Shown: positions 10,736 through 21,240 of the stretch, one piece after another
Numbering within the stretch: position 1 is the stretch's first letter
Layout of the letters: each line of letters starts with the position of its first letter
Source: Lepidonotus clava
Lineage: Eukaryota; Annelida; Polychaeta; Phyllodocida; Polynoidae
Length of the DNA stretch: 64,000 bases
Reading direction: 5' to 3'
Assembly (NCBI GenBank): GCA_936440205.1
Contig: OW387147.1
Coordinates: 44,511,627-44,575,626, forward strand
Program-made: the position numbers and the translations under genes
The notes under the pieces: model-generated
Seen by the model: only the letters and a program-made list of their open reading frames with translations
Told to the model about the DNA's origin: nothing
Database searches by the model: none

Positions 10736-13700
10736 TAACAGGGATAAATGATGCGACGATAATACCTCCTGCTGTAGGGTCCTGGGTCTCTGCTTCCTCC
10801 TCCTCGGCAAACGACAGCTCACGGCCGGCAGGGGCTGGACTCCAGTCGAGTTCTTGTAGGGAAACAGATATTGATGGAGTCTTCAGTTGGCGTTCAATTG
10901 AACGAGTTACCATATGAAAGGTCCTGCCTCGAACACACATTCTAGGGGTTCTTTTCTTCGCTAAAACTTTTTAAAAAAAAGTTCTTGCTTTTTCTTGCTG
11001 ATATTAATATATTTTGTGTGTGTATATTTAGTAATGAGGTTGATGTTTCAATGCATTTTAATTTTAAAGTTACTTCCACAAGGTATAGGATAAAGTTATT
11101 TTTTTTAAGTTTTATTTTCTAAGACATATTGATTCTCGAAAATAGATAATCACCTTTGTTGGGTATATCTAAGCCCTCGTCCTCTTGACTGACGGCCGCG
11201 GGAGAGGCCGCGGGAGAGGCAGCGGCGGAGGCAGCAGCAGCAGCAGCTTTACGGACTTGCCGCACTGGTCGACGGGAACTGGCTTTCTTCATTTCCTCTG
11301 GGTTGGGTGACGCTGCGGTAATCGTCCCGATGGCAGGACCCTTCAATTCTAAAATATTAACAAGTTTTAACAGTAATACATAGGTGCATTCCATAAACAT
11401 TTCGTGATAATCCACTCTATAAGATAGGATACAATACCAAAAGAAGTTATAGCCGCATGGAGTTTTTGTTTTTGTTTTGTTTTTGGTTCAATTTCTTTAA
11501 ATCAAACTGAAACTGCATAGCATTCTCCCTTAGTCACGTACATATATTTTGAAATATTAATGTTTGTTGAATCATATATTTTTAAAACCACGATATTTTG
11601 AAATTATCGTCACGATACTTCCATGAGGCCTTGGCTATATTATTTTGAGTATCATAGCAGATTTTTTTTGTTATAAAGAGTTGACAATATCGACAGAGAT
11701 GTATTACAATCACTGCAATATAATTTTTATATTCATATCGCACAACATGCACTGAGTAAGCGACATTCATTGTTTAAAATAAAACAACTATTCCATATTA
11801 CACTTACTGTATTTCTCTAGGATATCCTCCTCGTCCGTCTTCTTCTTTCCCCGGGTTGGCTTCGATTCTTCGTGCAGTCTTTTCTGGCCAGCTAAGCACT
11901 CCTCCATGGCGACAGCTTCTGCTTCTGAGGAAGATTCGTCGTCGTCATCGGAGGAGGATGGGTCCAACTTGGTCTTGCGAGCCCCTGCAATATCTGATTT
12001 GTATCAAAACTTTGACCTTAGGATTTCCTATCTAATGGAGGAATTATTTCATTTCTTAAAATTGCATTTTTGTTTAAATGTTGGTTGACAATATTTTTAT
12101 AAATATCGTGAGGATAAGTATCACATTCAATAAGATATATTGACGTTAAGTGATTTTTCTAAATAGATGTAGATAAAATAATAGATATGTAGGGTTCAAT
12201 GCAGTAAATGTTAAGGCGATAATAAATATCTAAACACTTACAGCCTGAAGCCTCTATGCCCCAAAATTCCAGGCACCTGAGCTGTGTCGCCGTGAGGCCT
12301 ACGTTGTCTGGCATCGCAGGAGCGCCACTGTAGCCGTACTCCTTCTCCAGTCTATGTTTCTATGATAAAAGAAATTTAAATAATATGAACTTCAATCAAT
12401 CTTGGGTTGTACCGTCATTTAAGTGGTGGTGATATAATTTACTATTACAACACTGGCAGCATAATAAAACCAAACAGGGGAAAAAAGATTAACTTTTGGG
12501 TAATACCATAACACTAGGAATTTGTTTCTTTATTAGATAAAGTTATTATTACAAGTCCTGCAAATAAAGCCCCTGGACACTAACAGTTACTTACTTTTCA
12601 AGGGTTTTGCTCTTATGATCGATTATCTTGTAGTAGAGGTATTTCTTCCTGCGTTTCTTTCCATACTGCCCGTTGAGGTTGTCTTTTATCTTTTTGTAGA
12701 TGGCCCGCCGCTTTTTCATCTTGTGGTCGTGGGTTGCCGTCTCAGCCCACCTCCCGAGGACAGCGTCTCTGAATAATGTTTAAAAAAAAGATTATTTTAC
12801 CGCGACGTCAACATTTGGATATTCTGAGTCGGTGATATTTTGTTATTTATTGATGATTACTATGTACGGCATTAATTTTATATTATTTTATATTGGAACT
12901 ACAACTTCTTCCCAAGAATACAGACTGTTCTCTTCGAGTATTGGGAGATTTAATACTTTTCAGCAACTGCTCAGTCATTTCCTTACTGTAACTACTGCGA
13001 TACATATATCTATGTGTGTATTTTCTTTTTAATTTATATATTATTTTTACTCACTCATCCTGTTTGGCTGTTTGGTATAACAGCTCCAGCTTGTCCTCTT
13101 CGTAACAGGAGTGCATCAGTGGACCCTCGTCATCTGTATCCGACGAACACCAGCCAAGATCCTTTTTCTTGCCTTTACCTGCAGCAGACTTCCTCTTCTT
13201 CTTGGCCTTCTTGGGTGTTCGACCGGAGGCGGGACCAGACGGTGACGGGGTTTGAACTGCTGGGGTTTGAGCAGCGACTGCTGCCTTACCACGTCCTCGT
13301 CCTTTTTTCTTATCTGCTACTGGAGTGATGAGCTTCTTGGTTACTGCCAGTTTCTTTTTCTTTTTGGGAGCTGGACTGGATTCTGGAGAAGGCTCTGACT
13401 CGACTACCTTGGTGGCCTTTACTTTCTTAGGAGGAGGTTTGACTTTAACAGGGCTATCGTCGTCATCGGAATCGTCTACCGCGGCGGCAGGTCGCTTATT
13501 CTTTGATGGCTGTCCAGAGGTAGACACTACAGGTTGTTTGGTTTTCTTCTTGGGCAGAGTCATTTCTGGGAGTGCCGAGTCATCAGCATCGACGACGATA
13601 ACGGCATCTGTTTCAGGTTCCTTTTTGGCGGTTTTGTTGTACTTGCCCATGTAATAGGCAAAGTTTAACTCCTCTTGTCAATGGTACTGCTCCCGTGCAT

Positions 13701-14323
13701 CTTCTAACATCGCCTCCAGCTTCTTCTTGTCCTGGGGGTCTACACCTCGGGCCAAGATGTCCATGATGGATCTGATTTTGAGTTTGTAGTTCGTCGTGGA
13801 CAGGTCCTGAGACTCGCCACCCACTGAGGACGACATCTGTTATTACAGAAAAAAAAAAAAATATTATTTTATTTTCATGTTGCACGTTACCGCCATTTGT
13901 AGAGTTGATACAGTCTTGTACTGACGCCTATATTACAATTTACGAGAGGCGGTATTCTATTTGCAACTACAGAGAATTACGTCAGCTTAATTTTATTATT
14001 AGACATGGTGACAAACCCTTTTTTTTATTTTGAGAGGGGGTCAGGACCATTTCATAGGTTATAAAGTCAAACACGATTCCTGTAGATACATGTACGGATT
14101 AACCTTATAGTAAATCCCTATAGTAAATCCGTGTTTATCTCACACGTGTTACAATGTGCACTGACACCTTATAAATGTTAATACGTACCGTGACGACTTG
14201 TAGAAGGACGAAGAGGAGAACGATGGGCAGGATTTTGGAAGGTTTCATCGAAGATGCTTCTACTCTCGGTGCCTGTGATGGCGTCAAAACAATGTCAAGC
14301 ACTTGTTGGCGGGATGAGCACAT
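10731..14323 (-). CDS. Seven-exon gene for a lysine-rich, probably nuclear protein of unknown family
   Basis: Proposed coding exons: 14189-14323, 13055-13836, 12595-12768, 12242-12351, 11808-11984, 11154-11348 and 10731-10960. Every junction has GT-AG ends (donors GTACGT, GTGAGT, GTAAGT three times, GTGATT) and all phases agree, which supports a real gene. From the ATG at 13650 it encodes 493 residues: a Lys/Pro/Ser/Asp-rich disordered stretch with nuclear-localisation-like clusters such as PKKKTKQP and PKKAKKKRK (1-180); a short region around CSSDTDDEGPLMHSCYEED; a strongly basic segment, KMKKRRAIYKKIKDNLNG (exon 3); a more globular-looking stretch with LTATQLRCLEFWGIEASG (exon 4); an acidic Ser/Asp run (exon 5); an Ala-rich run (exon 6); and a C-terminus ending GGIIVASFIPVK. 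Upstream, in the same frame, coding-style sequence from an ATG at 13836 runs for 52 codons to a TGA at 13678-13680, then nine open codons to the ATG at 13650. Exon 1 would add 45 residues with a hydrophobic stretch (ILPIVLLFVLL). I do not recognise the family. It could be a captured host gene, a transposon accessory gene, or a host gene flanked by unrelated ends. Confidence 0.7.
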
Positions 14324-14389
14324 AGCTTAAAACTTGCCTCTTGCGGAGAACCAGTGTGTGAGCTTGTACCCGGCAACAGCATTAGTAAT

Positions 14390-14550
14390 ATATACGAACG
14401 CCGCCACGAACCAGCGAAACGCCGGAAAAATAGACGGTCACTTCCGGTAAAATGCACACGTGGCCGCCATGACCTAATTCAGATTCCCGCGCTCTTGCAT
14501 CAGTCGAACCGCAATATATCGCGGTGATAATGCAGGATGGCGGCAACTTT
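14390..14550 (-). promoter_or_regulatory. TATA-less promoter of the seven-exon gene
   Basis: Just upstream of exon 1, CpG-rich sequence holds an ETS site (CACTTCCGGT, 14439-14448), an E-box (CACGTG, 14457-14462) and two YY1-type sites in opposite orientation (GCCGCCAT, 14463-14470; ATGGCGGC, 14537-14544). The set is typical of animal housekeeping promoters and sits inside the right inverted repeat of the 4.5-kb unit. Confidence 0.5.
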
Positions 14551-14677
14551 TTATGACGGTAAAATATAGTAGCGATATTTTTTATGGACACGCTTTTTTT
14601 AAATATTTCGCCACATGACATAACCGCGTCATCAAAATTATCGTATATCGTCGTTTTTTTATGGAATGCATACCTGG

Positions 14678-14740
14678 ACCAATATGGAATGTTGGCGCAG
14701 CGTTATAATAACATCATATAATTGGTGGGGCAGGCTAGGA
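14678..14740 (-). mobile_element. MITE family B, right remainder
   Basis: ACCAATATGGAATGTTGGCG followed by CAGCGTTATAATAACATC continues the family B sequence broken off at 10138, as judged against the copies at 17815-18030, 26475-26790 and 45230-45580. Confidence 0.55.
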
Positions 14741-15995
14741 AATATCTAGTCCCAGGCCTAAATTATATGATGTTGCATTAATCATGACATTTGTTGTTGT
14801 TCAACATAATGGTAAAATTAGTGATGAATATTTTCTTAGTTTGTATCTATAGGCCTATAATAAAGTTTATAAATTCTGTATAGCATAAAATTTTGTATTT
14901 ATCATAAATGTATCTATCACATATACGGCAAGCATTTGCAAATATTTGCCATATTTCTATCTGTGATAGAAACATTTTCAAACCAAAAAAAAATGATATT
15001 AAGATTATATTATAATCTTAAGGTATAACATTACACGATATGCACATGCAATCGCACATATATAAGAGATTAAATTCTTACAAATGTATAAAATACTCAA
15101 GATTGCCACTTAATAAAAAAAATAACATCACTCTTGCATGCGAAGTTTGTGTAAACCCTTCCTATTGCACTGATATCTCAGCTCGAAGTCGTGTAGAGTA
15201 ATAAGGCCTTTCCTCCCTCAATGTAACAGATAGTGTCTAGTGCAGATTACCGCTTACATGACATGTGACATGCATGGAGTTTGACTTCCAGGACGTGTGT
15301 CCTTGGCACGTGTTTCCTGTGGCCTACAATTCAGTCCCCTGAAGGGGAGGGCCCATTGAGCGAAACATTTGACAATCAATTTGGATATCATCGCTGAAGA
15401 GACCAGAAATAGCTAAAAACGACCAGGAATCTTTAAAAACGATCAGATAATCATAGCATAAATGCATATCAGAAATCAGTTATCACTTGGGAAAAGATCT
15501 AACAATGCTAGATATCGGTCAAAAGTGACCACCTAATTTGACCAGACACTTTTAGTCGCATCGCTCAATCGGTTCTGGCCTTTACATAAGCATCTGCGAT
15601 TTCTCTGGGACTTCATTTTGAATACTTTTGACAAGGAAGGTCAACTTATAAGATAATCAGCTTAGTCAATTAGGTCATGTATGAAAGTCAGACACATCCT
15701 TTATGATGCTAACATTTCCTTATAATGTAGTTATTGCGGTCAGAAACAAGGTTGAGCTACAGAACATCACTCATTTATTTACTTAGCGTTAGCCATTTGT
15801 CTTTTTATAAGTCTTAAACTAACTGAAATTAGAAACAATTCAACTAGGTGGTCCAAGATATTGCAGCACCTTTGTATGTGTAAATTAAAGTATAACCATT
15901 GTAATATGAATATAATGCAACGTACTTGTAAGCCTAACTCATTGCATTCTCATTGTACATCTCATATACCACTAAAATGACAAAGGAAGAACTCA
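14741..15995. other. No gene seen
   Basis: AT-rich sequence. Near 15350-15560 words such as GATCAGATAATC and GACCAGACACTTTTAGTCGC suggest a further old inverted-repeat element, but clear ends were not found. Confidence 0.45.
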
Positions 15996-17269
15996 AGACC
16001 CATACCCTCTAGGCAATTTGAGTATAGTTGCCCGTCAGTACGCTATATTGAAATGAACATGTTTGATACAATCGTCTGGCGAATCGTCTGACAATTTTCC
16101 TGGCGATTCAGACCAAAGATGTACATTCTAATACTCCATACAGCGGGCGATCAGGGGAAAATGTGATCACCGAGGCCCAAATCACCCAGCTGGTAAATCG
16201 CCTAATGGGTATGGGGCTTTATGTATTCAAGATTGGTGATAAATGTTGGAGTAACAACAAAAAGACATAAGCCCCATACCCACTAGGCGATTTTGTCCAG
16301 AGTCGGCCGATTATTGGTGCTAAAATCGGCCGACTCTACTCTAAGAGTCGGCCGATTTTACCAGCGACTCATATCAAACATACATATTTCAATATACCAT
16401 ACTAACAGTAGATCATAGGAGTCGGCCGATTCTGCCTGTTTCCCATCGTCCGTCGCTGGTAAAATCGCCTAGTGGGTATGGGGCTATACGGTCATGTCAG
16501 GGATTCCGGCTGTCTAGAAGTATAGTCCGAGGTCCTTCATGGGTGCATTATTACATACACCATCTACCCACAGTCCTAGTCTGTGGGATGTGACGGTTTG
16601 AATCAGTGCAGATCACAACCACACATGCTGCACACGTTGAGATCTCGGGATTTAAAGCCCCATACGCTTTTTCAGGGTGCCACAAGAAAATACTGTATAG
16701 TATAGCCTTAAGTCGCCATGCCCGGCGACGACACAGTTGTCAAATTACCTAGAGTTACCTGGCAGAATCACCAGGCTATCCCCATCGCTGGGAGATTCCC
16801 GGTGAATATGATGTGCGTTCTAGGCAATGGACAATGGGGAACAGGATTGCCAGTAAAAACCCCAGTAAAACGCCGGTAAAATATCAAACTTGCTGAATAT
16901 TACAGTCACCCAAGGACTTTACCAGCATTTCTACCAGTCACCAGTCACCGGGCATAAGTAAAATCACCTAGTCAGTATGCGACTTAAGATATTACTTTCT
17001 AGTTTAAGCCCCATACCCAGTAGGCGATCTCACTGTTGATGGGCGACAGGCGACTGGGAGAATCGCCCTCGCTGTCACTGAGCAACTGTAATATTTAGCA
17101 AGTTTGATATTTTTCCGGGGATTTTCCTGACGATCTCATCGCCCATAATCGCACCATACCCAAGGGGCATTGCCAGGTGATCCTGAGTTGCCCAGCGACT
17201 TAACCGGCAATTCTCCCAGTCGCCCGTCGCCCAGCAACGGTAAAATCGGTTAGTGGGTATGGCCCTTTA
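15996..17269. mobile_element. Array of four MITE family C copies
   Basis: Successive copies at about 15996-16220, 16270-16485, 16655-16985 and 17006-17269. They begin with AGCCCCATACCCACTAGGCG or variants and end with the inverted CGCCTAGTGGGTATGGGGCT. The copy at 16270-16485 is the clearest. The interiors share CGACTGGGAGAATCG and GTCGGCCGATT blocks. A partial fifth copy follows to about 17340. All are non-coding. Confidence 0.8.
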
Positions 17270-17340
17270 GACTAAAGGAATGGTCCCTAATGGGAGCGAT
17301 GGGCGACGGGGATCAGGATTGCCAGTAAAATTGGTGGTAA

Positions 17341-17814
17341 AAAGTAGCTGAAAAAAATGGCAGACGCCGAGAATCTGCACTTTAGTTTCTAATGTTGAAA
17401 AATCTGTTGTTTGCCATTGACTCCAATAGTAAATAGTCATTTTCTCAGATGCTTATCTTTGAATTTGATATGGTGACATGGGATTTTTTTAATTTCTTTG
17501 TGTTTCTTATACATCTTCACAACACCCTATGGGTTTCAGAATTTTGTCACAGTTTTTTTTTAAAAATCACCCCTAATACCCATATTTACCTTTAAGTGTT
17601 GCCACGTAATGTAACGTCTATCACAAAATGTGTCTAGTCTACAAGTCTATGACAAGTTTGGTACTGTCAACTGATAACAATGTTGGTTTAAGTTGTTGCC
17701 AGAGACAACAGTTATGAAAGACTTGTCACAAACTTGTTATATTCTAATTTTGGAGCAAACATAGTAAATTTGAAAAAAAAAAAAAAATCCTTGGCTTAGG
17801 ATTCTCGAACCAAC
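17341..17814. other. No gene seen
   Basis: AT-rich, with short A and T runs near 17545 and 17774. No coding pattern. Confidence 0.5.
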
Positions 17815-18030
17815 CCCAGACAGGAATGTAAATTTTTTATAATGTTGCAGTAATATTCTATTTGGTTCTGGTTTGGTTCTTGTTACTTTATTTTGATAGT
17901 ACCCAATAACGGTTTAAAAACATAACATTGCAACATTGCACAGTGACATTATTATAACATTCTGGTAATGTTATTTCACATAGAAATAACATTATCATAA
18001 CATTTTGTGTTTGTTAAGTCTCAACTTCAC
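17815..18030 (+). mobile_element. MITE family B copy
   Basis: TATTTGGTTCTGGTTTGGTT, then ATTTTGATAGTACCCAATAA, GACATTATTATAACATTCTG and AAGTCTCAACTTCACC follow the same order as in the copies at 34105-34455 and 45230-45580. Confidence 0.7.
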
Positions 18031-18535
18031 CAGAATATAAAGAGATGCAACCGTTACATGACAATTGGGCAGGTAATGAACTGAGCAGAAAGGTTTGGTC
18101 ACAAGACATGCTTGTTAGGTTGCTGCTTACCTGGGACTGCTGTGCTCAACTCATAGACTGCCAACTTCAGCCAAATTTGGGAAAATTATCAAAATATTTA
18201 TCTATTTTATTTAAGGTCACAGAAGACCTTAACTATCAAAATAGTTGCAGCAGCTTTATTTCGTTTCAAACAAATTGGAAGTGTGTATCATTCACACAAA
18301 ATTTATTGAAGTTACTTTGTTAAATAACAAGTAAATGCTGTCGCTTTGTTTCCCCTCGAGTCAATAATCTTTAATGTGACAAACACCAAGCAATTCCGAT
18401 CACATACGCAACAATATCCTTTACCTTTACAGCAGCCCTATGCCTCTCTCATCCAGAAAAGGCCCGGATGTTACTAATGAAGGTGAGCCAATCAGAAGAC
18501 AGAAGAGACCCTTTATGGAGCCAACTCCACAGAAC
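18031..18535. other. No confident gene
   Basis: Open frame of 92 codons at 18045-18323 with no recognisable protein; composition does not clearly differ from the surroundings. Nothing else seen. Confidence 0.4.
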
Positions 18536-19188
18536 CTACACTGAAAACACAGAGTTGTCAAAATGGTGCCAAAAACGACAACCCAATGTTGTCTGTGTCT
18601 TTTATATAAAAAATCTTATTTATGAATAGTTTCATGTTGTAGATATCATAGTCCATAATAATGGCTTCCTATTATCTTATTACAATTTATTATGTATGGC
18701 CATTACACATAGGATGCCTATGAATTGTATGTTTTTTACACCATTCACTTACAATACTTTATCATAGACAGAGGCCATGACAACCTTGGGCTGTCGTTTA
18801 AGGTACCATTCACTTACAACCCTAGGGTCGTCAGGCAGCACTTTTGACTCTCATTTTGTTCTGTAACAACCCAATGACAACCCGATTCTCAGTTTTTGCT
18901 TCTCTGACAACCTTTTTGGCCAAAGTAGTCGGGAGAAAATGACAACCTTTGGGTTGTCATCCAGCCTCAAAATTCACAATGACAACCCTCTGACCACCCC
19001 CAAATTGTCAAAGGATTGTCACAAGATTGTCACACAGCATCAATGGCCTGAAATGAGTCCTGCTCTGCCCCCACAAGTCACCTATTGCAACCCAAAAGTC
19101 ACCTATGACAACCCAAAAGTCACCTATGACAACCCTCTGACAACTTTAAAGTGGCTCTCTGACGACTTTGTGTTTTCAAGGATGTGAC
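18536..19188. mobile_element. MITE, about 650 bp, with internal GACAACC repeats
   Basis: The left end (ACTGAAAACACAGAGTTGTC) and right end (reverse complement CTTGAAAACACAAAGTCGTC) form inverted repeats. The interior carries many copies of TGACAACC, including three tandem copies of a 21-bp unit, AAGTCACCTATGACAACCC, near 19074-19138. Non-coding. Confidence 0.65.
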
Positions 19189-19194
19189 AGTGGT

Positions 19195-19450
19195 AGATCG
19201 AGAGGGGATGCGGGGGTGCACGCCCCCTCCTTCCTTTGGCCAAATTAGGATTTTAAAAAAGGGGGAGGGGGTGCTCGCTCTTTTATTGGTTCGTCCTCAC
19301 CTGTTCAAAAAAGATGGATCCGCCATTTAAAAAAAATCTAAATTTGGCCAAAAAATGGGGAGGGCGGGTTATTTTTTATGTAATATTTTGGAGAAGAAAA
19401 GGGGAGTACCGCCCCCCCCCCCACCATCTATTAGCCTTTCAAAAAGCTTG
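19195..19450. mobile_element. Decayed element with GGATCCGCC hAT-like end
   Basis: Contains GATGGATCCGCCATTT and C- and G-rich runs like those near 21.0-21.2 kb, 21.54 kb and 52.64 kb. GGCGGATCC-type ends are common among hAT-derived MITEs. Exact limits cannot be set. Confidence 0.3.
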
Positions 19451-19614
19451 GTTCAGCATTGATTTTTATGCTGTGGAACATGCATATAATATATGCCATG
19501 ACAGAATGTAACAGAACGATAAGAAAGGGTCGCAAAACGCCAATATGACGTCGCTCCTTGACTGAGAATAGCTGCCAATCTGATCGGGGAGGATCCAGGG
19601 GTGCCAGGGGTTTC

Positions 19615-19890
19615 GAGGTTGGTTATGGATTTATTGTACCTTTTCTGTTAGATCCGAGCTCTCAAGGAAGGACACACAGCAATCAGTAATGGTGGGGCTG
19701 TGATGCTTCACATGTTTTTAGGTTTCTTCGTATAACTGTTTTTGATATCCATCAAATCCACAAACAGTAAGCAAGTACAATGTGCAGATATGCATATGCT
19801 AGATTTTGTATTTCTTAAAGATTTCATTTTTTATGAATTATTGAAAAATAAAAGTTTCTGTATCACCCTGGAGGGTGATACAAGGTTGGT
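19615..19890 (+). repeat. Dispersed repeat J, forward copy
   Basis: GGTTATGGATTTATTGTACC through CTGTATCACCCTGGAGGGTG matches, in reverse orientation, 50934-51206 with high similarity. It ends at the palindrome GTATCACCCTGGAGGGTGAT. The family is unknown. Confidence 0.8.
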
Positions 19891-19948
19891 TATCACCAAG
19901 GTTTGATAGATCATGCATTAAACTCTTAGCCACTAAACATGTATCACC

Positions 19949-20176
19949 CTAAGGTATAATAAATTCCCAAGCCATCAAGTCCCATTCAGGAAACAACAGA
20001 ATACACGTTATGGGATAGTCCTCAGATTTATAGGCCATGTGCCGGCCTACTCCCGACCCCACGGGCAGATTGATGGGATTGTTCTCCAGATTCTGGGACA
20101 CTTTTTTCAACATAAAGTTATCTCCGCGGAAAGAAAACCAGAACCCTCTCGTAAATATCAGGGCCGGAATGTACAT
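19949..20176 (-). CDS. Orphan 75-codon reading frame
   Basis: The frame starts MYIPALIFTRGFWFSFRGDN and ends with a TAG that overlaps a TATCACCCTAAGG repeat palindrome. Its amino-acid mix (for example NPINLPVGSG and YPITCILLFPEWDLMAW) is more protein-like than the neighbouring frames. A CAG that could be a splice acceptor lies just upstream, so it may be the last exon of a gene or a decayed fragment. I do not recognise it, and no partner exon was identified. Confidence 0.25.
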   Translation of the reverse strand: MYIPALIFTRGFWFSFRGDNFMLKKVSQNLENNPINLPVGSGVGRHMAYKSEDYPITCILLFPEWDLMAWEFIIP

Positions 20177-20239
20177 GGCAGTGGTCCTCTCCTGGTCGTG
20201 ATTCGATTACAAGGTGAACCATAGATACTCTTCGGACAG

Positions 20240-20540
20240 GTGTCTTCTACTTGCTCAAGTGTTTTCCGTCAGTACATTTTGTACAACTGGCTCATTCAAT
20301 AACGTCATGTTCAGCTCATTTGGCTATTGATTATGGGGTACATGCGGAAAACCTACGCACATATCAACACTAGATAGCCCCATTTTGTAAGTACATGTAT
20401 ATATGGTATTGTTTATTACTTCTGATTTCAGTGACATCTGATGGAGTTCAGCAGTAACGACTTCCCCTGTATACGGACCTTGGGCACCCAGAGGTAGCCA
20501 ATCGGATCTATTTGTTATAGTTACCAGGCCCCGTTCCCAG
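20240..20540. other. No gene seen
   Basis: Mixed composition. No coding or repeat structure recognised. Confidence 0.45.
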
Positions 20541-21240
20541 GTTCTGTTGTTGGGCGGGGGGGGGGGGGGTCAATAAGTGGAAATTTTTCCTATATTTTCA
20601 ATAATGTGAACTTGAAAAGAGGGTGGCAAGCAGTAAAAAGTGGAAGTTTTCAATATTTTCCTACTAAGTTAAGGGGGGTTTACATTAAATTTTGCGAGGA
20701 AAGGCAGAACTTTTGGAAAAGTTTCCTTTGTGGGGTGGTGCCCCCCCCCCCCCCCCACACACACCAAAGCATCAAGACGAAACAAAAGGTATTATCAATA
20801 TGGCAATTGCTCGTTTACATTTACAAAATAATCTAACAGAAAAAGGGTGGCAAACTGCTATTATAACCTATTATAACAACATTGAACTGTCATTTTCTAA
20901 CACCAAGACTTGCGGATCCAAGACGTCTGTTTTCAAAAATGATAATTGGAAATCATTGATTAGTCAAACAGGGAGGTGCGAGGCGATGCGTGGACCAGAA
21001 ATCAGGTAGTTCTGCATTGACGGATCAATACATTTTCAAAAGGGGGGCACCCTACGGTAAGAAATTTCCGCCAGACCATCCGGGGCTGAGAATTTCACAT
21101 TAAAACAGTTAATAGGCCTATGTGACCAAAAATTGGCCTCTAAAAGCGCCAATAGCGCCCCCCCCCCTCCCCTTTTCAAAAGCCTGGATCCGCCAGTGGG
21201 TATGTGTGTGTGTGGCGGGGGGGGGGGGGGTAAGGTATGT
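20541..21240. mobile_element. Cluster of decayed MITEs with G and C runs and a GGATCCGCC end
   Basis: Several G or C homopolymers (near 20557-20571, 20741-20757, 21158-21168 and 21217-21231). A short element at about 21012-21200 has inverted ends: left GACGGATCAATACATTTTC then AAAAGGGGGG, right CCTGGATCCGCCAGTG. The latter is a hAT-type terminus. Another GGGGCGGATCCAAG end starts near 21538. Confidence 0.45.

Larger units (their letters stand above)
10139..14677. mobile_element. Inverted-repeat-bounded 4.5-kb unit carrying a spliced gene
   Basis: The left end (CCAGG, three bases, GCATTCCATAAAA; 10139-10159) is mirrored at the right end (14657-14677), where the reverse complement reads CCAGG, three bases, GCATTCCATAAAA. 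Subterminal sequence on both sides repeats CCATAAAA and ATCGNCGATA-type words (10206-10270, 14510-14655). The unit interrupts a family B MITE, with one half on each side. Inside lies a single seven-exon minus-strand gene with promoter and poly(A) signal; no transposase-like reading frame was found. CCAGG/CCTGG could be a 5-bp target duplication with one mismatch rather than part of the ends. The superfamily is unassigned. Confidence 0.6.

Noticed and set aside
13014-13654. Plus-strand open frames of about 104-109 codons
   Set aside because: Shadow frames opposite exon 2 of the minus-strand gene, which has consistent splice phases.
13678-13680. TGA as a selenocysteine codon
   Set aside because: No cysteine- or redox-like context and no SECIS-like element recognised; the 3' UTR appears very short.
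10139-14677. Assignment of the unit to a named DNA transposon superfamily
   Set aside because: No transposase and no certain target duplication. The ends alone do not decide between families.
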